This document shows positions 5,162-13,507 of a stretch of DNA of 20,440 bases, in pieces. This stretch comes from Flavobacterium psychrophilum (GTDB taxonomy: Bacteria > Bacteroidota > Bacteroidia > Flavobacteriales > Flavobacteriaceae): the NCBI GenBank assembly GCA_022729635.1, contig DZAU01000042.1:1-20440 (forward strand), written 5' to 3'. Position 1 is the first letter of the stretch. The number at the start of each line of letters is the position of its first letter. Made by a program: the position numbers and the translations under genes. A model generated the notes under the pieces. That model was not told the DNA's origin, did not search any database, and saw nothing but the letters and a program-made list of their open reading frames with translations.

Positions 5162-8100
5162 TTAAAAATAAGCTCTCAACTGAACGCTTCCTGTATGAAT
5201 AGTTTGACTTGTTTCACTTTTCCGCCCTTGATAATTCAAGTTAATGTCTAAAAAATTGGTCAGGTTTTTTTGTAAAAGCAAACGCCAAGTCAGGTTTTGC
5301 CCAGTTTGCAGTCCTTCGAGCATTTGAAATCCAACGGATGAAAATTCATTTCCAACGAATTTATTTTGGTAAAACGAAACTTCTCCATTCATAGTGAAAT
5401 TCTTTTTTCCTGAGTATGTAAATGAAGTTCCAAACCTGTTTTGCAGTAAAGTTTCTAGATTTCCTATTTGATTTTCTTTGTTTTGCAGCTCATAAAACAA
5501 ATCCAAACTCGTGTTTTTGGAAAATAAATAACTGATTTTTGGAGCCAAATGATACCCTTTTATTTCATAGTTTTTTTCAGGAAAATTTTCAGAAAAAATA
5601 GAAGTATTTATCGTTTTGGCAAAAAAACCAATCAACCAACTTTTCCTGTACAAGTGGGAATATTGCAATTGATTTGAACTGTTTTTTGCTTCTTGCGAAC
5701 CAATAGAAAGTAAATTTTTTGTCTTATTTTGAATATAAGAATAGGTAACGGAATGGTCTTGTTTTCCTCGATTAAAAAACAAACTATTCCTGAAACTGGA
5801 GTTCAAACCCAAGACATTTTCGGTCGAATTATTGAAAGGATTTAGGTCGAAATTATCTCCTTTGTTTTCCACTTTTCGATCTACGATATAGGAAGTTTGA
5901 TTGTAAAAATAGGAAAGTATTTTCTTAAAACCATCTTCGTTTTGCCATTGATTTGGATTTAAAATAATAGATTGCGAGAATTTATTCTGGTGCGTTTTGA
6001 TGTAAATTCGGTTGGGCAAATAGACTCTGATATATTTGGCTTGGTCGATAAAAGGGGCCACTTCAAACTCTTCTAATTCCTGAATTCCGTTGCTGTTGTA
6101 ATCATTCCAAGTGTAAACTCCTTGTCCTGCCGGAACTTCAAGATAGGTAAATTCCTGTTGTGAGATTGAGCCGGAATTAGTCTCAAACACCGTAGTCGAT
6201 TGAATTAATTGATTGAAAAAACGGTCGTTGTAAACCATTCTGGAATTTAGTGAAGGCTCATTTTTCTTGGACGAGTCCACAAAATCCAAAACCCGATAGT
6301 TTACAAATAAAGACAAATCACTTTTGTTGGTTTGAATCAATTTCGATTTTAATGCCAACGTTTGGGAATTGCTTACTCGTTGAATGATGCCGTTTTGCAG
6401 ACTGTCATTTGTTCTTCTAAAATAGCCCAATTCTACAAAAACCTTGGTGCTGTCGCCACGTCCTCCAAAAAAACCATATTCAAAAAAGCGTTGACTTACT
6501 GCCGAAAATTGGTTGGTTGATTTGTTTTTTTCTTGGTTGTCTTCCAATTTTAAACTTGTACCAACCCAGTTTTTCTTGAAATGATACCTGACTTGCGATT
6601 GGTTTCTCAGGAATTTTGATGTTGAAGCCGTGGCATCGCTATTCAGGAAGCTTCCCTGACTTTGAATATTCCAATTTTGCAGCTTAAATAAAGCATTCAA
6701 AATGTGTCTATTTCCGGAAAAAGTTTCGCCAAAATCTAATTTTTCAAATTGATAAACTAAATTCCCTTTTTCCGGTAAAGCAAAATGCAATCCCGAAACC
6801 AAATAACTTTGGTTGCCAATAGTAGTTGTTCCCAAGTTCCAATCTCTACTAAATTCAATGGTGTACAGTCGCTCAACGGTGCTAAAATCTTTTTGGACAA
6901 ACTGATAATTGGCAAACGCATCCACATTCCATTTTTTTGAAAAAAGGCGTTGCCGTGCATTTATTTTTGTTGCTAAACCTTGGTTATTTGAGTCGTCAAT
7001 TGGAGAAAAAAGATTTTTATCCTTGTCGCTCAACCCAATTTCAAAATCAATCGATGTTTTTTCTGTTGGCGAATATTTTCCTAAAAAGCTTGCCATTTGA
7101 ATTTTTATTGGGGCAACTAATTGAATGATGGGTTCGTAATTTCCCTGCGGAATACCATTTATCGGCTCGATATATTCATAAATTCTGCCAATTGTGGCGG
7201 TGTTTTTCAAAATATAATTTCCTTTATTTGGTGCAACTTGGCTAAACCGAACATTGTATAAAATTTCCTGCGGATTATTCGAATATTCGAAAACTTCAAC
7301 AGCGTTTACCACTAATTTTTTATATAAAATTTTGTTGTCAGAGTACGAATCTATATAAGCTGAGGGAGCGATCATCAAATCAGGGTTATCGCCGGCTTCA
7401 GCTAAAATTTGTGTTTGTTCAGTCGAAAGGCTTTGTTGCAGAGGCTGGTTTTTTAAATCACTTTCGGAATACAAATAACCGCCAAAACTCCAGTTTTTGT
7501 TTTCATGAGTTCCGCCTGCGTAGGTGATAAACCGAGTGTAATTTTGTTCAGAATATTGGTATTCGACAGTAATTCTCATCTCGGAAGTGATGGTAAAAAG
7601 CGGCGTAAAAATAATTTCTCCGGCATTATAATCTATGGTGTAATCATTGTTTTCTCCACGTTTCAAAAGAATCCCATTGACATAAACCCGTTCTGAACCT
7701 GAAATCACGAGGATGTACAATTCGCCATTTTGTCCAATTAATTTATACGGACCTTGGTTTCCTTCCTGTCCCACGAAATTACTTTTGGCATATTGCCCTT
7801 TTACTAATGCCGCAGAACCGAAAACATTGGTTTTGTTTTCTTCTGTTCCAAAGTTGAAATTTGCAGTCAGTCCTTGTGCTTTTTTGTTGAAATTCAGGAA
7901 TTGGGTTTTATGGTTTTCGAGGAAAACATCTCCAGCTCGAATGTTCCATTTTTCGCTGAAAAGTTCCATAAAAACATTATCAAACTGATCCAGTTTTTGA
8001 GAATATCCACCATCTTGCAGCGGAATATTGTTGTCCTGTAACGAGGCACGCAAACTCACTTTTTCGGATAGTTTTCCGGTAATTTGCAAATCGAGATTCG

Positions 8101-8575
8101 AGTTTAAAACCGTGTTTTGGTTGTTGCCAATGGTAACGCCACGTGTGATACTTCCGGAAGTGTTGAGTCCTTCAAAAGGGATGTTTTTTTTCTGGGGAAT
8201 TGCCTCAGTTTTATATAAATTTCCTGAAGCTGCTTCGTTGCTCACCACGCGACTGGCGTCATAAATTCGATATTCTTTGGTTAAAATCTCAGGAAGTTTT
8301 AGATAATTCACTGTTATCGAATCTGAAATTACAGGAAATTTTTCGTTTAAAATCAATGTTCCTTTTTCGAAATTTATTTTGTAGAAAGTGCTGTCAATGG
8401 GTTTGTCATTGGCGTCAAGCAGTTTAAAATTACTCGAATTGATGCTTGTTTTTTCCAAATGAATCGTATCACGAGAAATGGGAATTTTTTTGGTTTTGTA
8501 TAACGAATTTGTTTCCTGAGCTTGAAGCCAGGAAAAACTTAGTATTATAACAAAAAACACTACTTTTTTCAACAT
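5162..8575 (-). CDS. Large outer-membrane beta-barrel-like protein (1137 aa), function unknown
   Basis: The protein has a signal peptide (MLKKVVFFVIILSFSWLQAQ) and ends SVQLRAYF; a terminal Phe after alternating hydrophobic residues is typical of outer-membrane barrels. The long C-terminal half is full of amphipathic strand-like stretches with Tyr, Phe, Trp and Asn. The N-terminal third has two conserved-looking blocks: SGSITRGVTIGNNQNTVLNS at about 140-159, and VYVNGILLKRGENNDYTIDY at 297-316, followed by NAGEIIFTPLFTIT. I recall similar blocks in large surface proteins of other Gram-negative phyla, but no function is attached to them. Residues 825-836 (DYNSNGIQELEE) fit an EF-hand-type calcium loop. 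It follows aspartate kinase on the same strand, but a perfect -7 element (8598-8605) in the 71-bp gap gives it its own likely promoter. Confidence 0.75.
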   Translation of the reverse strand: MLKKVVFFVIILSFSWLQAQETNSLYKTKKIPISRDTIHLEKTSINSSNFKLLDANDKPIDSTFYKINFEKGTLILNEKFPVISDSITVNYLKLPEILTKEYRIYDASRVVSNEAASGNLYKTEAIPQKKNIPFEGLNTSGSITRGVTIGNNQNTVLNSNLDLQITGKLSEKVSLRASLQDNNIPLQDGGYSQKLDQFDNVFMELFSEKWNIRAGDVFLENHKTQFLNFNKKAQGLTANFNFGTEENKTNVFGSAALVKGQYAKSNFVGQEGNQGPYKLIGQNGELYILVISGSERVYVNGILLKRGENNDYTIDYNAGEIIFTPLFTITSEMRITVEYQYSEQNYTRFITYAGGTHENKNWSFGGYLYSESDLKNQPLQQSLSTEQTQILAEAGDNPDLMIAPSAYIDSYSDNKILYKKLVVNAVEVFEYSNNPQEILYNVRFSQVAPNKGNYILKNTATIGRIYEYIEPINGIPQGNYEPIIQLVAPIKIQMASFLGKYSPTEKTSIDFEIGLSDKDKNLFSPIDDSNNQGLATKINARQRLFSKKWNVDAFANYQFVQKDFSTVERLYTIEFSRDWNLGTTTIGNQSYLVSGLHFALPEKGNLVYQFEKLDFGETFSGNRHILNALFKLQNWNIQSQGSFLNSDATASTSKFLRNQSQVRYHFKKNWVGTSLKLEDNQEKNKSTNQFSAVSQRFFEYGFFGGRGDSTKVFVELGYFRRTNDSLQNGIIQRVSNSQTLALKSKLIQTNKSDLSLFVNYRVLDFVDSSKKNEPSLNSRMVYNDRFFNQLIQSTTVFETNSGSISQQEFTYLEVPAGQGVYTWNDYNSNGIQELEEFEVAPFIDQAKYIRVYLPNRIYIKTHQNKFSQSIILNPNQWQNEDGFKKILSYFYNQTSYIVDRKVENKGDNFDLNPFNNSTENVLGLNSSFRNSLFFNRGKQDHSVTYSYIQNKTKNLLSIGSQEAKNSSNQLQYSHLYRKSWLIGFFAKTINTSIFSENFPEKNYEIKGYHLAPKISYLFSKNTSLDLFYELQNKENQIGNLETLLQNRFGTSFTYSGKKNFTMNGEVSFYQNKFVGNEFSSVGFQMLEGLQTGQNLTWRLLLQKNLTNFLDINLNYQGRKSETSQTIHTGSVQLRAYF

Positions 8576-8597
8576 AAAGAATATAACGTCTTTGCAT

Positions 8598-8605
8598 CAA
8601 AAGTA
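8598..8605 (-). promoter_or_regulatory. -7 promoter element for the large outer-membrane protein
   Basis: On the minus strand these bases are TACTTTTG, a perfect TAnnTTTG, about 22 bp before the start codon at 8575. The surrounding 22 bases (8598-8619) agree at 19 positions with the segment upstream of marC (14969-14990). No clear -33 element is seen. Confidence 0.5.
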
Positions 8606-8646
8606 GTGTATTCTGTAGAATAATTAAGGTTTACTATAATCCCAAA

Positions 8647-9903
8647 TCAATTTTCTTGAGTGACAATCTGCATGGTTTCACGGCTCACTTGTTTCAATAA
8701 AACTGTTTTGTTATGTTCTACGGTTTGTGCTGCCTTTTCGTTGAAATGTCGAATGGTGTAAAGGGTAACATTTTCGTTAAAATCGACTTTAAATTTTTTA
8801 GATAGAATAGTATTCAAATCTTTAAAATTTCCAAATTTATCCTCAACACATACCGAAAAACTAATGGCGGAATTCTGGATTAAGTTTACTTTCAGTTTAA
8901 ATTGGTGAAACAAAGCGAAAATTTCGCTGATATTTTCTTCCATAATAAACGAAAAATCTATGGAGGAAAGCGAAATTAAAAGTTGGTTTCTTTTGACAAT
9001 AAAACTAGGAATTTGCCATTCTGAATCTGACCCTTTTGAAACACAAGTTCCAGGCAACATTGGGTTTAAGAATGATTTTACATACAAAGGAATTTCCTTT
9101 TTTTGTAGGGGTTGCAAGGTTTTTGGGTGAATAACCGTTGCACCATAAAACGCCATTTCAATCGCTTCACGATAGGAAATATGATTGAGCAAACTTGCGT
9201 TTTCAAAATATCTTGGGTCGGCATTCATCACTCCGGGAACGTCTTTCCAGATGGTCACGCTGTCGGCATTGAGGCAATAGGCAAAAATTCCTGCGGTATA
9301 ATCCGATCCTTCACGGCCTAAAGTAGTGGTAAAATTATTCTCGTCAGAACCCAAAAAACCTTGGGTAATATTCAATATTTTTCGTTTTACGTTTTTGGAG
9401 ATGTTTTTCTGGGTTAAATCCCAATCTACTTCGGCATCTCTATAATTTGAATTGGTTTTTATGAAGTTTCGCACATCGAGCCATTGCGTTTTCAATCCGC
9501 GATAGTTCATATATTGACTTAAAATTACTGTAGAAATCAATTCGCCATAACTCACGATTTGGTCATAAACAAAGTTATAATTGGGCGATTTGTTGTGTGC
9601 AAGGAAATATTCTAAATCAGAAAATTGGGAATTTACAGCAGTAAAAACGTCGTTTTTATCATCTTCAAATAAATCTAATAAAATTTGATTGTGGTATTTT
9701 TTCACTTCCTGAACAGAAGAATTCAGTTCTGCCGATTTTTCGAAATAGTTTTTTATTACCACTTCAAGGGCGTTTGTGGTCTTCCCCATCGCCGAAACCA
9801 CTAATAATACATCTTCATAACCCACTTTTTGTAAAACGTCATACACGTTTTTAATTCCTTCGGCATCTTTTACAGAAGCGCCACCAAATTTGAATATTCT
9901 CAT
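8647..9903 (-). CDS. lysC: Aspartate kinase (aspartokinase)
   Basis: Phosphorylates L-aspartate with ATP, the first step towards lysine, threonine and methionine. The 418-residue protein begins MRIFKFGGASV, the kinase phosphate-binding start (most homologues have KFGGTSV), and has TTLGREGSDYTAGIFA, then DSVTIWKDVPGVMNADPR and AIEMAFYGATVIHPKTLQPL, all hallmark aspartokinase motifs. About 110 residues remain after the kinase domain, enough for a shortened ACT regulatory region (around residues 305-385), so feedback control is likely but its effector is unclear. It is a monofunctional enzyme without a homoserine dehydrogenase domain. The symbol lysC is used for the enzyme class; a paralogue elsewhere in the genome could carry that name. 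It lies downstream of the acetyltransferase gene on the same strand with a 181-bp gap that contains repeats. Confidence 0.92.
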   Translation of the reverse strand: MRIFKFGGASVKDAEGIKNVYDVLQKVGYEDVLLVVSAMGKTTNALEVVIKNYFEKSAELNSSVQEVKKYHNQILLDLFEDDKNDVFTAVNSQFSDLEYFLAHNKSPNYNFVYDQIVSYGELISTVILSQYMNYRGLKTQWLDVRNFIKTNSNYRDAEVDWDLTQKNISKNVKRKILNITQGFLGSDENNFTTTLGREGSDYTAGIFAYCLNADSVTIWKDVPGVMNADPRYFENASLLNHISYREAIEMAFYGATVIHPKTLQPLQKKEIPLYVKSFLNPMLPGTCVSKGSDSEWQIPSFIVKRNQLLISLSSIDFSFIMEENISEIFALFHQFKLKVNLIQNSAISFSVCVEDKFGNFKDLNTILSKKFKVDFNENVTLYTIRHFNEKAAQTVEHNKTVLLKQVSRETMQIVTQEN

Positions 9904-9945
9904 TTTAAATTTAGATTTACTACGTCAATTCACTGACGCTCGAGT

Positions 9946-9966
9946 CAGATTTCAGATTTCAGATTT
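9946..9966. repeat. Three tandem CAGATTT units
   Basis: The heptamer CAGATTT is repeated three times without interruption, about 45 bp upstream of the aspartate kinase start. Next to it CGTCA (9923-9927) and TGACG (9934-9938) form a small hairpin. It may be a slipped-strand microrepeat; no function is evident. Confidence 0.6.
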
Positions 9967-10028
9967 TAAGTTCGAAACAAAAATCTAATATTTTATGTTT
10001 TATTTTAAATTTTAATATTTGTATTTCT

Positions 10029-10080
10029 TCTCCCTCTTCTCTGCCTGTCGGCAGACAGGTTCGGAGAGGGTTGGGGAGAG
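10029..10080. repeat. Palindromic element with shared CCTGTC core
   Basis: CCTGTC (10044-10049) pairs with GACAGG (10054-10059) around GGCA, and pyrimidine-rich TCTCCCTC on the left can pair loosely with GAGAGGG and GGGGAGAG on the right. Positions 10041-10059 match the opposite strand of 719-737 at 18 of 19 bases. The element begins 4 bp after the acetyltransferase stop, where it could act as a 3-prime hairpin on that transcript. Confidence 0.65.
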
Positions 10081-10084
10081 GATT

Positions 10085-10564
10085 TTACTTCAATCTATTA
10101 TCTATAAAATAATTAATTCCTTCTTCATCCATTTGTGCCACTTTCCAGTCGTGGAGTATTTTTGCTCCAGATTTTTCATAAAATTCTATTGCCGAAGTAT
10201 TCCAGTCTAATACGTTCCAATCAATTCTTCTAACCTTGTCCTTTTTCGCCTGTTTGATGATTTCAGAATATAAGGCATAACCCAGTCCTGTGCCACGCAT
10301 CTTATCTTTTACCACTAAATCTTCTAAATGAATGGTTTTCCCTTTCCAGGTTGAGTAGCGATAATAATAAAATGCTATCCCCACAATTTGTTTTTCGATT
10401 TCGGCAACAAAAACATGAAATAAAGGAACTTGACCAAAACCGTCTCGAATTAAATCGTCAACGGTTACTAAAACAGCATTTGGCTCCTTTTCAAAATCAG
10501 CTAATTCTTGAATTAAGCCTAAAACCGCTTCCATATCTTCAGGGTTACCTTTTCTTATAATCAT
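10085..10564 (-). CDS. GNAT acetyltransferase, spermidine/spermine acetyltransferase-like
   Basis: A 159-residue single-domain GNAT enzyme, expected to move acetyl from acetyl-CoA to an amine. The acetyl-CoA pyrophosphate loop is RGTGLG (residues 90-95), preceded by the strand HLEDLVV (79-85). The end motif has NTSAIEFYEKSGA, with Y129 in the place of the catalytic tyrosine of SSAT. Several stretches (LIQELADFE, DGFGQVPLFHVFVAE, YRYSTWKGKTIHLED, FYEKSGA) align by eye with animal SSAT/SAT2 enzymes (IKELAKYE, DGFGEHPFYHCLVAE, FTYDPWIGKLLYLED, FYKRRGA), recalled from memory. The substrate is therefore probably a polyamine, thialysine or similar small amine, which is inference. The start ATG is at 10564. 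It diverges from fbp with a 170-bp gap. A palindromic repeat follows its stop. Confidence 0.85.
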   Translation of the reverse strand: MIIRKGNPEDMEAVLGLIQELADFEKEPNAVLVTVDDLIRDGFGQVPLFHVFVAEIEKQIVGIAFYYYRYSTWKGKTIHLEDLVVKDKMRGTGLGYALYSEIIKQAKKDKVRRIDWNVLDWNTSAIEFYEKSGAKILHDWKVAQMDEEGINYFIDNRLK

Positions 10565-10734
10565 AATTTTTTATTTATTATCGTGTGTTGGATTTGAAAA
10601 GTGTGCTTTTATTTTGAAAAATTAATACTTTCAATGGCAAATATACAATTCTGACAAACGAATGAAATAAAATAATATCATTTTCACAAAAAATCCGATA
10701 TTTGTGACTTCAAAACAACTACAACGATTTCGTA

Positions 10735-11754
10735 ATGGAAGAACGCAACAAAACTCTTGGAGAATTTATTATCGAAAACCAAAATTCCTTTCAATATTCG
10801 TCGGGTGAATTATCACGAATCATCAATTCAATAAGATTAGCGGCAAAAGTGGTCAATTATAAGGTCAATAAAGCGGGTTTGGTCGATATTGTTGGTGCTG
10901 CCGGCGACCAAAATATTCAAGGTGAAGATCAACAAAAATTGGATGTTTATGCTAATGAGGTTTTTATTCAGACCTTGATAAATCGTGAGATTGTTTGCGG
11001 AATTGCCTCCGAAGAAAATGATGATTTTATTACTGTTGAAGGAAGTGATAAAAGTCACAATAATAAATATGTGGTATTGATGGATCCTTTAGACGGTTCT
11101 TCAAATATTGATGTGAATGTTTCGGTAGGAACTATTTTTTCGGTTTTTAGAAGAATTACGACAATGGGAACTCCAGTAACTATTGAAGATTTTTTGCAAC
11201 CCGGAATCAATCAGGTTGCGGCTGGATATGTGATTTACGGTACGTCGACAATGCTGGTTTATACTACTGGAGACGGTGTGAATGGGTTTACCCTGAATCC
11301 TGCAATAGGAACATTTTATTTGTCGCATCCAAAAATGAAATTTCCTAAAGATGGAACTATTTACTCCATCAACGAAGGGAATTATGTTCATTTTCCGCAA
11401 GGCGTGAAAGATTATATTAAATATTGTCAGCTCGAAGAGGAAGAAAGACCTTATACTTCGCGCTACATTGGAAGTTTAGTTTCTGACATTCACAGGAATA
11501 TGATTAAAGGCGGAATTTACTTGTATCCAACAAGTACAAAATCACCAAAAGGAAAATTACGCTTGCTTTATGAATGCAATCCAATGGCATTTATTGTGGA
11601 ACAAGCCGGAGGAAAAGCCTCGGATGGTTTTGCCAGAATAATGGAAATTCAACCAACTGAATTACACGAAAGAGTTCCGTTTTTTTGTGGTAGTCATAAT
11701 ATGGTCGAAAAAGCGGAAGATTTTATGCGATTGGCCAAATTAAGTAAATACTAA
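10735..11754 (+). CDS. fbp: Class I fructose-1,6-bisphosphatase
   Basis: Hydrolyses fructose 1,6-bisphosphate to fructose 6-phosphate in gluconeogenesis. The 339-residue length is standard for class I. Visible motifs are [15 protein letters not shown] (from residue 63), the metal ligands E93/E94 in [17 protein letters not shown] (116-126), which carries the metal-binding aspartates, ARG-rich substrate-side [15 protein letters not shown], and [16 protein letters not shown] with the late metal glutamate. All key residues appear intact. GATATTTG (10697-10704) is one base off the TAnnTTTG -7 consensus and would give a leader of about 25 bases. It is divergent from the acetyltransferase and converges on the TerB-like gene. 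The inverted repeat at 11776-11850 just downstream may end transcription from both sides. Confidence 0.96.
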   Translation: MEERNKTLGEFIIENQNSFQYSSGELSRIINSIRLAAKVVNYKVNKAGLVDIVGAAGDQNIQGEDQQKLDVYANEVFIQTLINREIVCGIASEENDDFITVEGSDKSHNNKYVVLMDPLDGSSNIDVNVSVGTIFSVFRRITTMGTPVTIEDFLQPGINQVAAGYVIYGTSTMLVYTTGDGVNGFTLNPAIGTFYLSHPKMKFPKDGTIYSINEGNYVHFPQGVKDYIKYCQLEEEERPYTSRYIGSLVSDIHRNMIKGGIYLYPTSTKSPKGKLRLLYECNPMAFIVEQAGGKASDGFARIMEIQPTELHERVPFFCGSHNMVEKAEDFMRLAKLSKY

Positions 11755-11775
11755 AACAATTAATTTACAAATCTA

Positions 11776-11850
11776 AACCATTAAGAATTTAAGGAAATTA
11801 AGAGTAAAACTTAATGACGCAAGCGTAGCGAACTTAATTTCTTAATGGTT
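11776..11850. repeat. 75-bp inverted-repeat element between convergent genes
   Basis: AACCATTAAGAA (11776-11787) and TTCTTAATGGTT (11839-11850) are 12-bp perfect inverted ends. Inside, AAATTAAG and CTTAATTT add a second inner pairing after a short bulge, and a GC-richer centre (CGCAAGCGTAGCG) can form its own tip. It fills almost the whole gap between the converging fbp and TerB-like genes, so it may serve as a two-way terminator or be a dispersed element tolerated there. There is no long T-tract. Confidence 0.65.
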
Positions 11851-11857
11851 AAAAATA

Positions 11858-12289
11858 TTATCTATTCATATTCTGCATTTCGTTAATGAAAATATCCAAA
11901 TCCACTTTTCTATCAACTAAGGCAAGTGCTTTATTTACAATATAATTAACATTACTTGTGGTAAATCCTAAAGCTACCGCAAATTTCCTCAATAATAGTT
12001 CTTGCTTGTCGCCTAAATGGTGGTCATGGTGAACCACTCTTGCAATGTTGTACAAACTCTCCAATCTTTCTATGTATAAATAGGGTGGATTAAGCTCGTA
12101 TTTTAATGGGTTTTCCAAAATTTCTTCGTATTCTTCGTCTGAAATCTCTAATTTTAAGGCTAATTTGTCTAAAAATTTCTTCTCGTCAGGATCAAATTTA
12201 CCATCGGCAAACAAGACACGAACCACTGCAGCAAAATGACCTTTCATTCTGCTTTTGAATTCATTATCAAATAATTCAGCTATTGACAT
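11858..12289 (-). CDS. TerB-like protein
   Basis: A 143-residue soluble, helical protein of the TerB (tellurite resistance B) superfamily from the chosen start. It has two similar acidic halves, as in TerB: VLFADGKFDPDEKKFLDKLA (residues 25-44, with the DGxxxxxE pattern) and the matching VVHHDHHLGDKQELLLRKFA (85-104). TerB-type proteins bind metal through such acidic motifs; here the second motif is unusually His-rich (HHDHH), which may alter metal preference (inference). No other ter genes are nearby, so tellurite resistance is not implied. An ATG at 12355 would add 22 residues (MNCYSLKSKLLLSL...) that look unlike the family, so I use the ATG at 12289 before SIAELF. It is divergent from the HupE-like gene. 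Confidence 0.75.
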   Translation of the reverse strand: MSIAELFDNEFKSRMKGHFAAVVRVLFADGKFDPDEKKFLDKLALKLEISDEEYEEILENPLKYELNPPYLYIERLESLYNIARVVHHDHHLGDKQELLLRKFAVALGFTTSNVNYIVNKALALVDRKVDLDIFINEMQNMNR

Positions 12290-12474
12290 AATTTTGAGTT
12301 TTAAATTGTTAGATAAAGATAATAATAATTTCGATTTTAAGGAATAGCAATTCAAACTATTTTTAAATTTTAATAAAATAAATGTGACAAGAAATGCTTT
12401 TAACAGAATCGGTTTAAACTAATTTCAAAATAAATTGTAAGTTTGACAACCCCTAATCTTTAAAACTATTTATA

Positions 12475-13068
12475 ATGTCAGAATTTTGGATTTATTTTGA
12501 AAAAGGCTTGAGGCATATCCTTGATTTGTTTGCTTATGAACACATCCTGTTTTTAATTGCTTTGACTGTGCCTTATGCATTTAAGGACTGGAAAAGGCTG
12601 TTGCTTTTGGTCACCATTTTTACTATTGGACATACATTGGCAGTGCTTTTGTCTGTTTTTGGAGTGATAATTATAAAAGGTAATCTAGCCGAGTTTTTAA
12701 TTCCAATAACGATTCTCATTGTAGCTTTTTTCAATCTTTTTACAGCCGGAAAATCCTCAAAACAGGAAAGTATCAGTATTGTTGGTTTTGTCACTTTGTT
12801 TTTTGGAATTATCCACGGATTGGGTTTCGCCACTTATTTCAAAACGCTACTTGGAGGTTCACCACAATCTAAATTATTACCTTTATCGGAGTTTTCATTA
12901 GGAATAGAATCATCACAAATAATTGTAGTTTTAATAGTTTTACTACTTTCGTATATTGTTCAAACTTTCTTCCGATTTTCGAAACGGGATTGGACATTAG
13001 TGATGTCTTCCTTTGTGATTGGAGTTGTTTTGCCAATGATTATCTCGAGCGAAATGTGGAATAGATAA
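12475..13068 (+). CDS. HupE/UreJ-family membrane protein
   Basis: A 197-residue inner-membrane protein with about six hydrophobic helices. Family signatures are GLRHILDLFAYEHILFLIAL near the N-terminus, FTIGHTLAVLLSVFG (about 50-64) and GIIHGLGFATYF (about 111-122), followed by FSLGIESSQ. The conserved histidines in YEHILF, GHT and IHGLGF are the residues thought to bind metal in HupE/UreJ nickel or cobalt permeases. No hydrogenase or urease gene is in the window, and this subfamily is common in Bacteroidetes without them, so the substrate is open. It lacks a cleavable signal peptide. It is followed after 7 bp by dCMP deaminase, so the two are probably co-transcribed. Confidence 0.85.
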   Translation: MSEFWIYFEKGLRHILDLFAYEHILFLIALTVPYAFKDWKRLLLLVTIFTIGHTLAVLLSVFGVIIIKGNLAEFLIPITILIVAFFNLFTAGKSSKQESISIVGFVTLFFGIIHGLGFATYFKTLLGGSPQSKLLPLSEFSLGIESSQIIVVLIVLLLSYIVQTFFRFSKRDWTLVMSSFVIGVVLPMIISSEMWNR

Positions 13069-13075
13069 ATAGAAA

Positions 13076-13504
13076 ATGGAAAAGAAAAAATTAAATAAAT
13101 ACGACAAAGCGTATCTTCGAATTGCCAAAGAATGGAGTCTTTTGTCTTACTGCAAACGCAAACAAGTAGGTGCAATAATCGTTCGCGACAAAATGATTAT
13201 TTCAGATGGCTATAACGGAACGCCTTCTGGTTTTGAGAACTGTTGCGAAGACGATGAAGGTTTGACAAACTGGTATGTGCTTCACGCTGAAGCAAATGCA
13301 ATTTTAAAAGTGGCACGTTCTACACAAACTTGCGAAGGTGCAACACTTTATATTACCCTTTCTCCTTGTAAAGAATGTAGCAAATTAATTCATCAATCGG
13401 GTATAAAAAGGGTGGTTTATCAGATGGGTTACCGCGATACATCGGGAGTAGATTTTTTGGCGAAAGCCGGTGTAATTGTGGAGCAAATTGAAGTTTTGGA
13501 ATAA
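13076..13504 (+). CDS. dCMP deaminase family protein
   Basis: A zinc-dependent cytidine/deoxycytidylate deaminase of 142 residues. dCMP deaminases convert dCMP to dUMP, feeding thymidylate synthesis. The zinc ligands are H70 in HAE, with E72 as the proton shuttle, and C98/C101 in SPCKEC. The substrate-side motif DGYNGTPSGFENC (residues 44-56) is the one usual for dCMP deaminases and separates it from tRNA-adenosine or guanine deaminases. Bacillus ComEB is a homologue, but a competence role is not implied. It lies 7 bp after the HupE-like gene and converges on the FAD oxidoreductase gene with a 3-bp gap, so the two transcripts must overlap at their ends. Confidence 0.9.
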   Translation: MEKKKLNKYDKAYLRIAKEWSLLSYCKRKQVGAIIVRDKMIISDGYNGTPSGFENCCEDDEGLTNWYVLHAEANAILKVARSTQTCEGATLYITLSPCKECSKLIHQSGIKRVVYQMGYRDTSGVDFLAKAGVIVEQIEVLE

Positions 13505-13507
13505 TAT

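Noticed and set aside
9904..10084. Lysine riboswitch upstream of aspartate kinase
   Set aside because: The leader is short and holds only microrepeats and a dispersed palindrome, with none of the conserved lysine-riboswitch helices.
11858..12355. TerB-like protein as evidence of a tellurite-resistance or phage-defence ter cluster
   Set aside because: No terC, terD or terZ relatives are nearby, and single TerB-like proteins are common in this phylum.
12475..13068. HupE-like gene as part of a hydrogenase or urease cluster
   Set aside because: No hydrogenase, urease or nickel-maturation gene is in the window.
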